Assembly: GCA_902702965.1 (NCBI GenBank)
Contig: CACRXP010000182.1
Location: forward strand, 878,543 to 942,542
Source of the DNA: Spirometra erinaceieuropaei
Taxonomy: Eukaryota > Platyhelminthes > Cestoda > Diphyllobothriidea > Diphyllobothriidae
Direction: 5' to 3'
Length of the DNA: 64,000 bases
Position numbers and translations under genes: made by a program
In this document: piece by piece, positions 1 to 11,389 of the stretch
Numbering within the stretch: position 1 is the first letter of the stretch
How the letters are laid out: each line of letters opens with the position of its first letter
Notes under the pieces: model-generated
Told to the model about the DNA's origin: nothing
Databases searched by the model: none
The model's input: only the letters and a program-made list of their open reading frames with translations

Positions 1-423
1 AGATCATTTATCCCAGGTGGCTATGCACACACTGGACACTGGACACAAATTTGCATGGGAGAACACCCGCATTGTTGGCGCCTGCCCAATAAGGAAAGGC
101 CGCGAATTCCTGGAAGCAATGCACTCAGATGAGGCATGCATAAATCGGCATATCGATTTAGATGCCACATACAAATTTCTCAAGGACAAATGGAAGCGAG
201 CGCAGCCAATGCCGAAGGGATGACGAAATCGTTGACGCGCATTGGCGCAGACTTCGGCCAACCATAGAATCACTTGTTTGACACGGTTAAATAGTTAACT
301 GTTTTTGTACATTGCCCAAAAGTCTGACGACGAGCTGGGGATCCAGATTCGAAAATTTACTCATTAAAGTTTATTCCCTTCCCAAAGAATCTTACTTATT
401 TTCAATAAAATTTCTTGGGATGC
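1..423 (+). mobile_element. Penelope-like element, 3' end (GIY-YIG domain tail plus 3' UTR)
   Basis: An open frame enters from the left edge at position 2 and stops at TGA 221-223. It reads the end of a PLE GIY-YIG endonuclease domain: HTLDTGHKFAWENTRIVG, then KGREFLEAMHS and CINRHIDLDATY. The noncoding tail after the stop runs into a TA microsatellite. Almost the same coding end and tail recur at 62,820-63,185, and the coding end recurs at 4,600-5,500 (minus) and 59,600-59,920. In PLE proteins this domain follows the reverse transcriptase and is thought to nick the target DNA. The 5' part lies outside the window, so intactness cannot be judged. The tail holds the hammerhead-like motif described separately. 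Confidence 0.85.
321..363 (+). ncRNA. Hammerhead-like motif in PLE 3' tail
   Basis: CTGACGA at 324-330 is followed by C, then a stem (GAGCTGG 332-338, loop, CCAGATTC 343-350 with one bulged A and one G-U pair), then GAAA at 351-354 and ATTT. This is the order of a type I hammerhead: core strand, stem II, GAAA, short stem III, cleavage strand. Odd points are one C beyond the canonical CUGANGA core and a very weak stem I (AGT against ACT). Related copies lie at 63,073-63,115 and, on the minus strand, near 58,550-58,600. Hammerheads are known in PLEs of other animals; activity here is inferred only. Confidence 0.4.
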
Positions 424-433
424 CCGTTTTCCA

Positions 434-435
<2 letters not shown>

Positions 436-465
<30 letters not shown>
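436..465. repeat. (TA)n microsatellite
   Basis: Fifteen uninterrupted TA units directly follow the PLE 3' tail. PLE tails at 4,580-4,620 and 63,190 also run into TA-rich tracts, so this may be the target sequence or a tail. Confidence 0.9.
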
Positions 466-467
<2 letters not shown>

Positions 468-479
468 AAGAGTTTTGTT

Positions 480-3440
480 AGGAATCCAGACAAGCCCTCA
501 GTCGTCTTCATCTAGAAGAATATTTAAATTATGGGTACTAAAAACACTCAGTAGTTCACTGAAACATTGGAAATGTTTGTCCTCATATCACAAAATGTCC
601 CACAAACCCCACGAGGAGCACCCATAATGGTGGACTGTTTGAAAGCGGAAGTTAGTAAGACCGTGGGGCAGTCTATGGTATGTCTCAGGCGCGTTTAGTT
701 GTTCGTGTGTTAGAAGTACAGACTTTATCAGACCCAAATGATTAAGGTATATTTGGTCAAGTTAGTAAGTTTAGCATCTGTGACTTGAATTGCTGATAGT
801 AAAGCTACTTGTGCATGGTTTCTGACGAACTCCTTACAGCAGGGGACGTAGAAGGACATTTCAGTTATGTTGCTACGCCAATTAGTTTGTCAGCTAGCAA
901 AGAGAAGTCAGTCGGAGATGATTGAACAGTACCGGGATTTAAGCGGCTGCCTTGCGCCTAATTAGAGAAGGAGTTAGATAAGAATCAAGATAAGGATTGT
1001 GACACGGGAATGGATATGCTTTGGAAGTTGGCGAAACAACCTGGCAACAGGGAGCACCTATGCCCGTCTCAAACCGATACTATTTACCTAATGTGCGGAC
1101 GCCATTCAGATTTAAGGATCGTCATAATCGTGTGATAGCCCTAATACTGAACATGGCACGGCCGAGGATTCAATTCTTCACCCATGAGATCACTGTGTAT
1201 TACTGTAAATTCCATCGTTCGATCCGCTTGGGATACTTCGTTTTTGCTCTGACAGCTGCTCGATTCCTGGGCTGGGTTTGATCCTGCAGTCCAACTTTAT
1301 TGGTAGCATGTGGTTGGCGTACTAAAACAATCTTAGTTAACATACCGAACTTTGTCACTCGCTGGACTAGAAAGGAAAAGTGAGCGTAAGCAGAGCTCGA
1401 AGCGCGCGCACAGGGAAAAGATGCTTGGTGTGGCCGAAGGTGACACGTACACACTCCCGCCTACGCAGACACTCGGTGAATTACGAGGATAAGAAGGGCA
1501 CAATCACAACAGAAAGGCCATGGAGGGGACCTTGTGGAGTCTCGCAATGGTGGCCGCTACAGTGGAACCGGCAGAGCTCCACCACGTCCGAAGAACGTCC
1601 TTGAAAAACCCGCTTAACAACTCGCTGAATTAAAATAATAAGGGGGGGGGGCACAAGCGGGTGTCAGAGCACGAGCATGGAAGTGCGTGTGAAATAATAC
1701 CTGACGGAAAGGAGACTGGAGTATAAGCAATCTCCACCGCCCTCCCACTAGACACAGCCACTCGCTGGATTGAAGTAGTAAGGAAGGCGCAAACACATGA
1801 TGAATGTAAAGTCGGCATAATCGTTCCTATTAAATTCTTTTAGGAAGCTAACTATATTTTATCGATCAAATGGACCAAACCTCATCAATTTCAAATTGCT
1901 ATATAGCCACAGGAATACTTACACTTCGGAGGTGAATTAAAAGGATTTCTCCAGCCGGATTTTGTTATAATTTTCTGGGAAAATTCATACTTTCTAAGAA
2001 ATTTCAAAGTCCCCAGTTTAAGCAGTGACCTGCAATGCATGTTCTGAAATGTGCGGCTCAATAGCCGCCAAGAACTCATCGAGAATTAGACACGAACACT
2101 TCAAGAAAACTGGAGTTTAGGCGGTGGTGGTGAGTTAAGAAACTATTTTCCGGGATCTACTTTCACTGTAGATAGTATAGCAAGACGTTGAAACGAATTT
2201 CGGAGAAAGCAATGATTAAGGAAAGATCATTTTATATTTAGACACATACAGCCTCGCAAACAACGTTTGCGAACCCGCTTTGCAAGTGTGGAAGTTTTAC
2301 AAGCAAAACCATGTTTATCAATAGGCAGATTAAATTTTTCAAAAAATCACATACCCCTGTCTTCGGCAGAGACGAAAGCTAAAAAGAAAAAGTGCAAGGA
2401 TTAAGGCGACGATGAGCTGAAAATTCTACAACTTAAATGTTTATAGAGGCTGACGTTTTCATTACTAGTAATTTGAACAGTTTGTGTGGTTGCCCTGTGG
2501 GACAACTTATATTTATGCCTACAGGATCAGAGGGGTATTTAAAATGTCAAAAGTGGAATTTAACGATTCCTGAGAAAAGCGTTTCATTCCACGGAACGTA
2601 GACATTACTAAATAGGTTTTTCGCAACTTACTGCCAACATTTTTGCGAACGCCTCCAACGAAATAAACCAGATAATTTTACAAAAAATATGTCTAAACGC
2701 CAAATCTTTTTTGGGATGTCACGTAGGGATTGGAGGTGACAGAAATCTGATAAATATGCCAAATGAACTTGCAAAACCCAATGAAACTAAGTCCCCTAAT
2801 GTGACATAGTTAAATACACACTAACAAAATTGCTCACCGATTGCAATCAGCATTAGAAGACTGATGGCCAAAAGGCGTTTCAGTAATTTCTTCATTTTGT
2901 ATTCTGTGACAATTGATTTCCAGACTATGCGTGCCTATTTATAGTAGATGTCAGCACCACGTGTGTTTTTGTATGTCAATTTTGGAAACAACAGACGCGT
3001 TTTTGGGGTCACGCAATTGTCACATTGATAAATGTTGCAAGTTGAGTCTCGTAGGCAATGACACCTTCAGCCGACATGAGTATCATGTGCAAAAGGCACA
3101 TAAGCTGACTGGACTCCTTTGTTATCGTTGTACCTGACAACTTCCCTTTAAGCTGACATGTACATCAAGCCCTAACAAGTTATTATCATGCTAGCTCGTC
3201 ACAGAATTCCGGGGTTTGCTCAGTTCACGCTCAGGACATCACCCTTCTCCAAAAGTTAGCTTAAATAACTTGGATTTTTGTGCACATACTCCGCCTTGCG
3301 CGACACAATTTAACACCACTTCTCGCAAATGCTTGTTTATACTTGTACTGGGAATTGAAATAGACTAGTTAGCCAGCCAGACAAGCACTGGGAAACGACG
3401 AATGGATGTGTTGTTTAGCGTGGATTGTAAAACCGAAATA
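480..3440. other. Left part of unit A: no gene recognised
   Basis: This is AT-rich noncoding sequence with only short chance frames. It matches 11,395-13,620 in unit B and 23,325-25,790 in unit C. A poly-G run lies at about 1,642-1,650. The stretch 500-660 is a degenerate counterpart of the reading frame that stays open in unit C at 23,262-23,768. Confidence 0.6.
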
Positions 3441-3459
3441 TTATTTTTTAAACGAAAGG

Positions 3460-4110
3460 ACTATAGTGAGAGCACTTGCTGGGTTCTATGTTGTCCAGGG
3501 GAACACTGCGGCATGTATAAACGTTCTGTGCGAGCATAATTTGGGGGTGGGATAGCCGTATGGCTACTGCCTTGGCCATCGCAAACAGCCACGGACTCAG
3601 GGACATTGAACGTCTCAACGACACTCGGATGCTCAGCTGCCGTCAAACCGCTGGCCGATGTCAACCAAATGCCTCACATTTACACTAGGATGAACTTTTT
3701 CCTACCTAGATTTAGTCAGGCAGGATGGGGCTCTCACAATTGCCTGGATAGGCGCCCAGGTGTTCGACCTACATAATCTGCCTCACAGGAGCAAGTGAAG
3801 AGGGTGAAGCGATCTGAACGAGTAGTCTATCCCTGCCTTCAAGGCGAAGAACTGGAATGTTTGTGTAAGTTACTCCTGTCTTAGTGGTTGGGTACGTGCG
3901 CGCGATAGCAGCGTTTAAGCGACAATGTACATTTTCGTTTGGCAGTGTACAAAATGACTCCTTCTTGCTGTCGACACATCCGAATTTGGGAGGTGTTCTT
4001 TCATGTATTTGCTGATAACCTTTTCGGGGTAGCCGTCTCCTCACAGAGCGTTTTGTATAATGGCGTACGTGGAGTATGTATGATTCGGCGGACTAAGCTT
4101 TGTTTCGGAC
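3460..4110 (-). mobile_element. Decayed PLE fragment inside unit A
   Basis: On the minus strand a frame of about 90 codons (4,044 down to 3,769) reads through blocks such as CRLNAAIARTYPTTKTG and NIPVLRLEGRDRLLVQIAS. Broken frames down to 3,470 include FAMAKAVAIRLSHP. These match the linker and GIY-YIG region of a PLE family different from the one at position 1. Stops and frameshifts are frequent, so it is dead. A homologous fragment sits at the collinear place in unit C (27,640-28,200), so the insertion predates the duplication of the units. Confidence 0.6.
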
Positions 4111-4599
4111 CTAGAGGGACAGGACTGTAGGAATGTGTGGATTGCACGGTCAATATTTTCTTACGAAATATATTTCTCTTTCGCCGCCGACATTTCTCAT
4201 GTCTTTTTAGCCGATATTATCATACACCGAAATTTCAAAACGGTCAGACAATTTGCTGGTATAATTACGGAAAACGTTGCCCTTCCCATACATTTTGACG
4301 ACGTCCTCCCGTCCCATGCGCCACACATCGGCATATCTGCATCTTGTGTTGTCATTTTCTGGCTCTCTAGCTTACGTGTGAAAAGATAGAAATAAAGAAC
4401 TTAAGACTTGAACTGTCCCCATCATAGTCGCTTCTTTCTGTATAAATTTTCTTGACAATTAAATAATTAGTTGACATATACCCTGGCCAGCGTGATCCTT
4501 CGCTGTTGCTGGTAGGTGTCGGACCCCAGTTTCGTAAGCATTGATGACCAGCCGAAAAGTGCCCAACAACGACATATATGTATATATGCATACCCTCTT

Positions 4600-5500
4600 C
4601 CATATGCATATCTATATATTGAAAAACAGGCATCCCCAGACATATTATTGGGAAGATGGAATTCTTCGGAAGGCAGTAAACTTTATTACGTACATTTTCG
4701 AGACTAGTTCCCCAGCTCGTGTTCAAACAACGGACGTGCAAAAACAATTAACTTCCAGACCGATTCTGACAAAGGATTCTGTGATTGGTTAAAGTCCTCT
4801 TCTCGGGATTGGTTGAGTCAGTCTGAATCTCTTCTTAACGATTTTGTATGTGACATCGTAATCGATATGTCGATTGATGTATGCCCCCAGGAATACGCGA
4901 CCTTTCCTTATTGGGTGGGTGCCAACAATGCGAGTGTTCTCCCATGCAAATTTGTGCCCAGTGGCCAGTATGTGCATAGCCATCTGGGATAGATTATCTC
5001 GTCTCTTCACTGCTAACTGATGCTTATGTATGCAGGTAGTGGCAGATTTCCCACTTTGACCTCAGTAGACGGCACCATAACTAGGACATGGGATTTTGTA
5101 GACAGCACCTTTTCTTCCGAGGTAGCCAACCCTGACCTTAGGCTGTACAAGCTATGTGCGTAAGGTAGTTGACGGCTGGTGTGAAACGTGTGTCTGGTAC
5201 TTTTTTAATTGTCTTTAGATTAGTTCAGATATATTTTTCACGTGTGGGAGAGTTCGCCAGGCGTTGGTTTTGGTGCCCGAGTGGCCGTAGCATTGGAAAT
5301 ACCTTTTCCCTTGAATTGCTGGTGCCTCATGCATTGGCGTATAAAGTCATGCGGGTACCCATTTTGGGAGAACAGTTTGTGGAGGTATTTCATTTCTGCT
5401 CGATAACTTTTTTCATCAGAGCAATGGGTTTTGGCTCGATTCAGAAGGCTGTAAACTGTACTTCGTTTGAGATATGGTTCACTCGAAAATGTCATATATC
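4600..5500 (-). mobile_element. PLE copy (RT end, GIY-YIG domain, 3' tail), decayed
   Basis: Read on the minus strand from 5,495. The first block ends a reverse transcriptase: KRSTVYSLLNRAKTHC, then KYLHKLFSQNGYPHDFI. Frames with stops follow and read [22 protein letters not shown] and HILATGHKFAWENTRIVG, then CINRHID-type remnants (YINRHIDYDVTYK) near 4,860. The tail to about 4,600 matches the tails at 330-420 and 63,080-63,185, except that the CTGACGA box is lost here. Several in-frame stops show it is inactive. It appears absent from the collinear part of unit B, so it inserted after duplication. Confidence 0.8.
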
Positions 5501-7000
5501 CACATTGAACGTCTTGACTTTTGGTCGCTCGAAAACACGCTCCAATAGCGGCAACGTAAAATTATCTGAGAATATTTTAAATCAGATGATATTTGACGAT
5601 CTAACGAGTACTTCGGAAAGTGTTATCGAATAAGCGTTTGGTGTTATTGGGGCAATAAGCTCAGAGAATTAGAAGTGGATAAAACGCAAGCGTTATATTC
5701 TTAATTGCGTATCTGTTATTGACGTTGCGCATTTGCTTTTGCAAAGTTGCGCTTTTGAGATACTTAGTCGCCCAACCTAAACCATTTGTTTGCTTAGCGG
5801 TGATGTCCCGACATTGGTTGTTTTCTTTTTTTGTTAGTTGTCAGCTTCATTTAGTTGCAAAAGGCGATACCAAGAGTATTCTGCCGTAAATGACATTCGA
5901 TAGCTTCCCTGCTTTACATCGACGTAGAGGAAACTCAATATTTTAGAAGTTTCGGCAACCAACGCCGAGGTGGCGGTCACCGTTTTCATATTGAACAAGT
6001 TTTATTAAACGTCATTAGCAGCCTTGCCACGCCCTAGCATAGTCCACTGCGCAAAGAACTTGACTACAGTTCATGTATAAGTGTCTCAACTCAACAATAC
6101 GTCTTTTATACATACACCCTTGCCTAATCCACCGCTAACTGTTCGTAAACAAATGCGATTACTTAGGTCGAAGATGAGTCCGATTCAGCCTTCTGACAGT
6201 AAATAAATAAAGGGTTTCTAAAAAAAACGTGCCCTCCACTGTCGCCTTCCACCACACCCCTTCACGAACACCAGGCATTTTCAACTACTCCCTGACTTTT
6301 TATCGAAGTTTTTAAAGCAAGTTTGCCAATATCCCTGCCTATGCATGGAATTTCTATTTCAACCGAAACAACGTGTCAACGAACTCCAACAAGTTCCCTT
6401 CGCGATGGCATTACCAGTAGAATCCTAGGCAAGGGTGGGGTTTGTAACCTCATTGAAGGGATCGAAGTTAGCCACAAACATAACGCCAACCACGACAATG
6501 CCTTCAATTGGAAATCGATAACCCGTAAGGGTTTAAAAACTCATACGTAACCGCAAGCTTGCTCTGATAAAACCCTAAAATCCTAGTCCTAGATTGAACC
6601 CCAAATCCAGAGCCTGGAGATACTAGTCCCAAAAGTAACCTAAACTATAACAAACGGGCAACTGGAGGTTAAAATCCTCTTCCTGTATAACTCTTTTAGC
6701 GACCTCCTACCAGGCAAACCGCTATGTAGCACATCTCAATAAGTAAACTAAGAAGGCAAGCTTTTGACCAGCCACCCAAGGGGTTAAATATCCTCCTTTA
6801 CCGAACACTCATACAAATGCACTTGCCGTGTTAGAAAGCTCACCCGACTGCCAGTGTCTCCCTTGCGGGAATACGATGTGGATCTGGCCTATGGGTTTTA
6901 TCTAGAAACGCAGCTAAAAAGCAGGAATACTCAGTATACCTGTCCGATATTTCCTTCCCCAACACCCAAATCCTCTTTGCACACATCGGAGGTTTTCTAT
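5500..7000. other. Unit A noncoding stretch, no gene recognised
   Basis: Matches 16,510-17,590 in unit B with scattered indels. The part 6,200-7,000 also resembles 40,330-41,000. No frame longer than chance is conserved between copies. It may be the degraded 5' region of the old non-LTR element whose endonuclease remnant follows at 7,440. Confidence 0.5.
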
Positions 7001-7002
7001 GA

Positions 7003-7368
7003 TAAAAAAGCTGGTAGGAGGGCGATCACCGATCGCGATACGGAACTCGCCTGCCCCGCTGTACCTTGGGACTCTTTCTCGAGTCCCGCCAACAGCGGCA
7101 CAGTGCGCGTGATACATGAAGGCAGAAGAGCCTTATCGACTACGACCTTGGAGACTGGAATTGCCATTTCTGGTTTGCTAGCAGTCGCCAGTCAGTCATA
7201 GTCAACCCCAAAGCGTGGTACACATAGGGCTCGATCCTGCGAGCTGTTGTTTGGGCGTCCAATGCCCCTAACCATTGAGTCACGTGTCCATTGTCCTGTC
7301 GGTTACGATAGGGCATATACAATGACAGTAGGGCACTCATGTAACTCACCCCTCCCGACACTTAATCT
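7003..7368 (-). mobile_element. SINE/retrozyme-like element S1, single decayed copy
   Basis: Unit B lacks this segment at the collinear site (17,600-17,630), so it is an insertion. Read on the minus strand it has, in order: a GAGTGCCCTACTG start, a CATTGTATATGCCC block, a tRNA-like B-box region (CAGGATCGAGCCC), a degenerate hammerhead-like block (ACCAGAAATGGCAATTCCAG) and an end reading GATCGGTGATCGCCCTCCTA. The start and end blocks are related to each other, as expected for an element carrying slightly more than one unit of a repeating sequence. It is the most diverged of the S copies. Confidence 0.65.
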
Positions 7369-7439
7369 ATAAAAAACGATTTGAAGCATCCGATTCCTCT
7401 GTTCCGTGACTTATTCCACCTCCCTCAGAAACAGTTCAC

Positions 7440-7780
7440 CCAACCGAGTTCCTTCGTCCTAAATGGTAATTCCTTGCGAAATAAGATGCCCTTGCCTCAG
7501 GATATGTTATGGCAACCGAGGCATGGGTAAAACCTTCCGCAGTGAACTCCGACCTATCTCATCTAAGCTCATCCAAAACGATCGTCAGGACAGCCGTGGT
7601 GAGCGAATATGCATATACATATATTAAGCAAATACTTGCATTTCTGCCGCTGGACCTCTCTCAATCTTCCCCGGTTAATCTCGCAAAACCTATTCCGAAA
7701 TGCAAACAAAAGGATTGCATTTACTTAACCAAACAGTTCACTTACTTTGGGTCTTTGCTACCCTAAAGCGTATTTGTAAA
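7440..7780 (+). mobile_element. Non-LTR retrotransposon endonuclease remnant (unit A)
   Basis: The frame starting near 7,509 reads MATEAWVKPSAVNSD. This matches the 'TETWL' strand of the apurinic-type endonuclease of CR1/Jockey-like elements. The unit B counterpart (17,690-17,900) keeps more of it: NVKSLVNKMPLS, then SPDIVMATEAWIKPS, DSELCLLGYSYI and NNRQDSRG. Both are broken by stops and frameshifts. Being shared, it predates the duplication. Confidence 0.5.
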
Positions 7781-9480
7781 CTCTTAGAATGGGCTCTTGA
7801 CAGAGTTTGGCCGCATGTATTAGCAAAAAAAATCCAATTTTTTCTGGTAATTTTATTGTGCACACTATCATGACATAATCCTCACCCTTTGAAGTACCCA
7901 TCGGTGCCATGATCTCATATTCTACTGCGATTACTACTTTTGCTATTTTACTTGCAAATACTGGAATTTTCACTGTGCAAATTCAAGTGCTTTGTGTTAT
8001 TACTTTATCGGAAATTAAGGAAAGCGGAACGATATTTTGCCGCCGATCCGCAAATTCAATTTCAAGTTTTGTCGATCAATAATCGACCTAGTCTATGGGC
8101 TGACTGGGTGCGAGCTTGCTTACGACCACTTTCGTGGTATTTACAATTAACGCAAAATCTACAAGCCCACGGCCCATTTAAAAGAGTGTAAAAAAGTTAA
8201 CGTGAACTTTTTCATAGACCACCATCTGCCTCTTGTATGAGACGAACAAATACTCGCCATTTACACCGATTCCATGTTTTAGAGGAGACATTTTCTGGTA
8301 CGCGCAGTTGCTGGTTTCTTTGTATTAGAATTGACTTTATTTCGCTTATAACTTACCTTTTTCCAGAAAAATGGTTATCCTACGAAAAGTTAGCGTAATT
8401 CGTATGTCTGACTGCAACTACACGTTAAAGTAGGATAAACGTGAATATTTTTTAAAGCAAAGATGTTAGACAATTGTTGTCATGAAGAACTCCCGGCAAA
8501 AATTCGCAATAAATTAAGGTAATACGGTCGGGACTTTGGTAGAAGACATGGACGGTTATTTTCACACCGGTATTCAGAATACCAAACTATTTCGTTAAGA
8601 ATTTACTGAGGTGGAAAATCACCTCATTCTAGCGGTCATCTTGTATTGTAGTTTAACTGATGAAGCATTGAATTTCAGTGGCTCATGGAAAGTAATTTCG
8701 CTATTTAGGAAACGCCTTTATCGTCGTGCTGTCACGTACTTCATTACTGACTTGAGAGCTTCTTACCAATTACGCTAGAGCATAAGAGTTAAGAGTGAAT
8801 TACTTTATCCACTACTAGAGGTACGTGCATTCTGACTAAAACAACCTCCGCAAGCTCACCAAACGCTTGTTTCTGCTAAATGCTGCCATTGTTTAGAATA
8901 GAGTAGAGTTTAGCTTGTCCAGTGCATTTATAAACTACTAAATGACCTCTGCAGCAGGTTCAGAAATGTGTTACTGCAGTAACAAATAACTAATATTTAA
9001 TACAGTATAAAGAGTACTTATCTGACTGGGCAAACCTTTTCTCTGATGATTTCCGGATCTCATCTGGTCGCATATTTTAATGAAATCTCTCCTTTCCGCT
9101 TTAAACTGTATCAAGCACTGAAGGACATATATTGCGCTTTCCTACATCCCACCGAAGAAATGGTTAATTTCCGGTTTCCATTTGCTTTGAAATCATTGCC
9201 ATCCCCATGTACACCTACTGTATTTGTTTGCAGTTGAATTTGAAAACGAGTTTTGAATATGAAAAACAAATGCATCCGCAAAAAATATATGCGGAAGCAT
9301 CCTTCTTCTTCTTAATGAATTATGGAAATTGAGTAAATAAACCTCAACATGCTTTGAAATGCACAAGCAAAATTAGCCAGGTGGAACTCGTACTCTGAAA
9401 GAAGGAAGAAGTTTAGTTTTTGACAAAATTAACGTACAATAATTGAATATACACTTCTGTTTAACAAGTATCTGCAACTT
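7780..9480. other. Unit A noncoding stretch, no gene recognised
   Basis: Collinear with 18,060-19,140 and 21,830-22,510 of unit B. At about 8,828 unit B carries a 2.7-kb block of later insertions (19,142 to about 21,825) that A lacks. I see no conserved reading frame. Confidence 0.6.
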
Positions 9481-10770
9481 TTCCTCGTATATGTCAATGA
9501 CTGCGCAAACGAACTGAATTGCGATGTCGCAATGTTTGCCGATGACATAAAGATCTGGAGTACCATACGAAGCGAAGTTGACGAGGCGCGACTACAGACA
9601 AATGTGGACCACCTGGAGCAATGGTCGAAAGACTGGCTTCTACCGTTCAACGTAAACAAGTGTACTTTCCTACGCGTCGGCAGAACCAGTTCTCCTAACC
9701 ACACGGTCTACCGTCTGATTGGCAAACCACTGCAAGAAGTCAACGCCCAGAAGGACTTGGATGTATGGATCACAACCTCGCTTAAGCCTTCGCTTCAATG
9801 TTCAAAGGTGGCCAAGTCGGCGATGTCCATGCTATACCTTGTCAAACGGGCGTTCACCTCCTTTGATGAAGGCTGCTTCGCCAAGGTCTTTCAAACTTTT
9901 GTGCGACCACATCTGGAGTTTGCTATCCAAGCATGACGACCCTGGACCGCTAAAGACTTGGGCATACTCGAAAAAGTTCAACGGCGAACAACGAAACTTG
10001 TATCTGGGCAGTGGTCACTACCCTACGAAACACGATTAGCTAATCTTGACCTCTTTCCTTTGAGTTACAGACAGCTACGTGGGGACCTGATGCAAGCTTT
10101 CCGCATCGTGCGCAATCAGGGCTGCTGTCTCGCGTTTGGAGACTTCTTCGAGTTGGCGACTACGACTAACCTGAGAGGCCATCCACTCAAACTGCGTGTG
10201 GCTGGTGCCCGGCAAGACACCCGAAAGTTCTTCTTCTCCAACAGAGTGGTTGCAGCTTGGAATGCCTTGTCTGAGGATGTTGTTATGTCGGGCTCGGTAG
10301 ATACTTTTAAATGGAGACTAGATCAGCATTGTAGCGCGCACCACAATAACGCCGGACTACGGCCACCTTGACAGCCAACGCTGACAATTTAGTGTTATAA
10401 CCATGCTACTACCAACATTTACGTAATATATGTTTATGCAATTTATTAAGCATAGACCACGTCGCACACCGCTGTTCCCATTCTCCACGATGCCTATAGA
10501 CTAAACAATTTTACTTATTTTCCCGTATCTTAAGTATGCCTCAACTGTCCGCTGTATTTGATCAACAAAGCAAGTTAATGTGCCTCTAAACTCTGTTAAC
10601 GCATGACATTCTGTGTTCATCTGTACAGTTTTTGCTATTCCCCTCGCATTTCTTTCATGTTACTTCCTCTCCATTTCCTCCATATATATCCTCTGCATGT
10701 AACCAATAGGGATTTCAAAGGTACACACCTACTTTCCCTGAAATATACTGATACTGAATAGATAATTAAG
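9481..10770 (+). mobile_element. CR1-like non-LTR retrotransposon, 5'-truncated (RT C-terminal half)
   Basis: Unit B lacks this segment (breakpoint at ATCTGCAACTT, 22,505-22,516), so it inserted in unit A only. The frame begins FLVYVNDCANELNCDVAMFADDIKIW, split here as FLVYVNDCANEL and AMFADDIKIW, the latter being the catalytic box of motif C (FADD). It then reads the thumb region (DHLEQWSKDWLLPFN, NKCTFLRVG) and the C-terminal block (LANLDLFPLSYRQLRGDLM, LRGHPLKLRV, FFFSNRVVAAWN). A TGA at 9,936-9,938 interrupts an otherwise open frame ending at 10,371. The 3' end is a short ATACTGATACTGAATA tail, like the tail of the copy at 31,877. It is a young but dead copy. Confidence 0.88.
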
Positions 10771-11389
10771 GACCTTATGAAAGCGCGTTAGCTTATTCCA
10801 TCGGAATAATTAACTGAGACGACCTGTAAATTTCTTCAAATCTATCTTCTAACATAGTACCTATGTCCTGTATTAGAATAGCTTAAGTATGTGCAGGCAG
10901 GGTTTTTTTGCGACTCCTTTTAATGCATTTGCTCGCATATACAGAACATACATATAAAGAAACGTAAATCTAATGCTACAGATAGGTTACTATTGGGTAC
11001 TCTTTTATAAATACTTGTCATATGAGCTCCACTTCAACTTACCTTTCGAGGGTGCTGACATCTAAAATAAAATATTTTGCATTACTTCCAGTTGCTGTCT
11101 AGCTGTTCATATCAACATTATCATTTTATGTGCCTATTAATAGGTTCCAGATGCTTCTGAAATTCAGTTGACCTCTATAAAAACACGCTTCTTAACCATA
11201 ATCATGACTTCTGTGCTATTTGATATCAAAAAATGATTTCACTTATATTTTTAAAACAGGTTGATTTCAATTCTTCGTTGCGCAGATTCCCCAATTTATG
11301 GCTGGCAAGGCATCGAATTCCTTCTATGCGTGACAGAGCTTGAGATTTTATTTCATTTATTCGCCTTTATTTCTCTGCTTATGCAGACT

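Noticed and set aside
5169..5633. 154-codon plus-strand frame
   Set aside because: Mostly antisense to the PLE at 4,600-5,500; the minus strand carries the recognisable RT and nuclease motifs.
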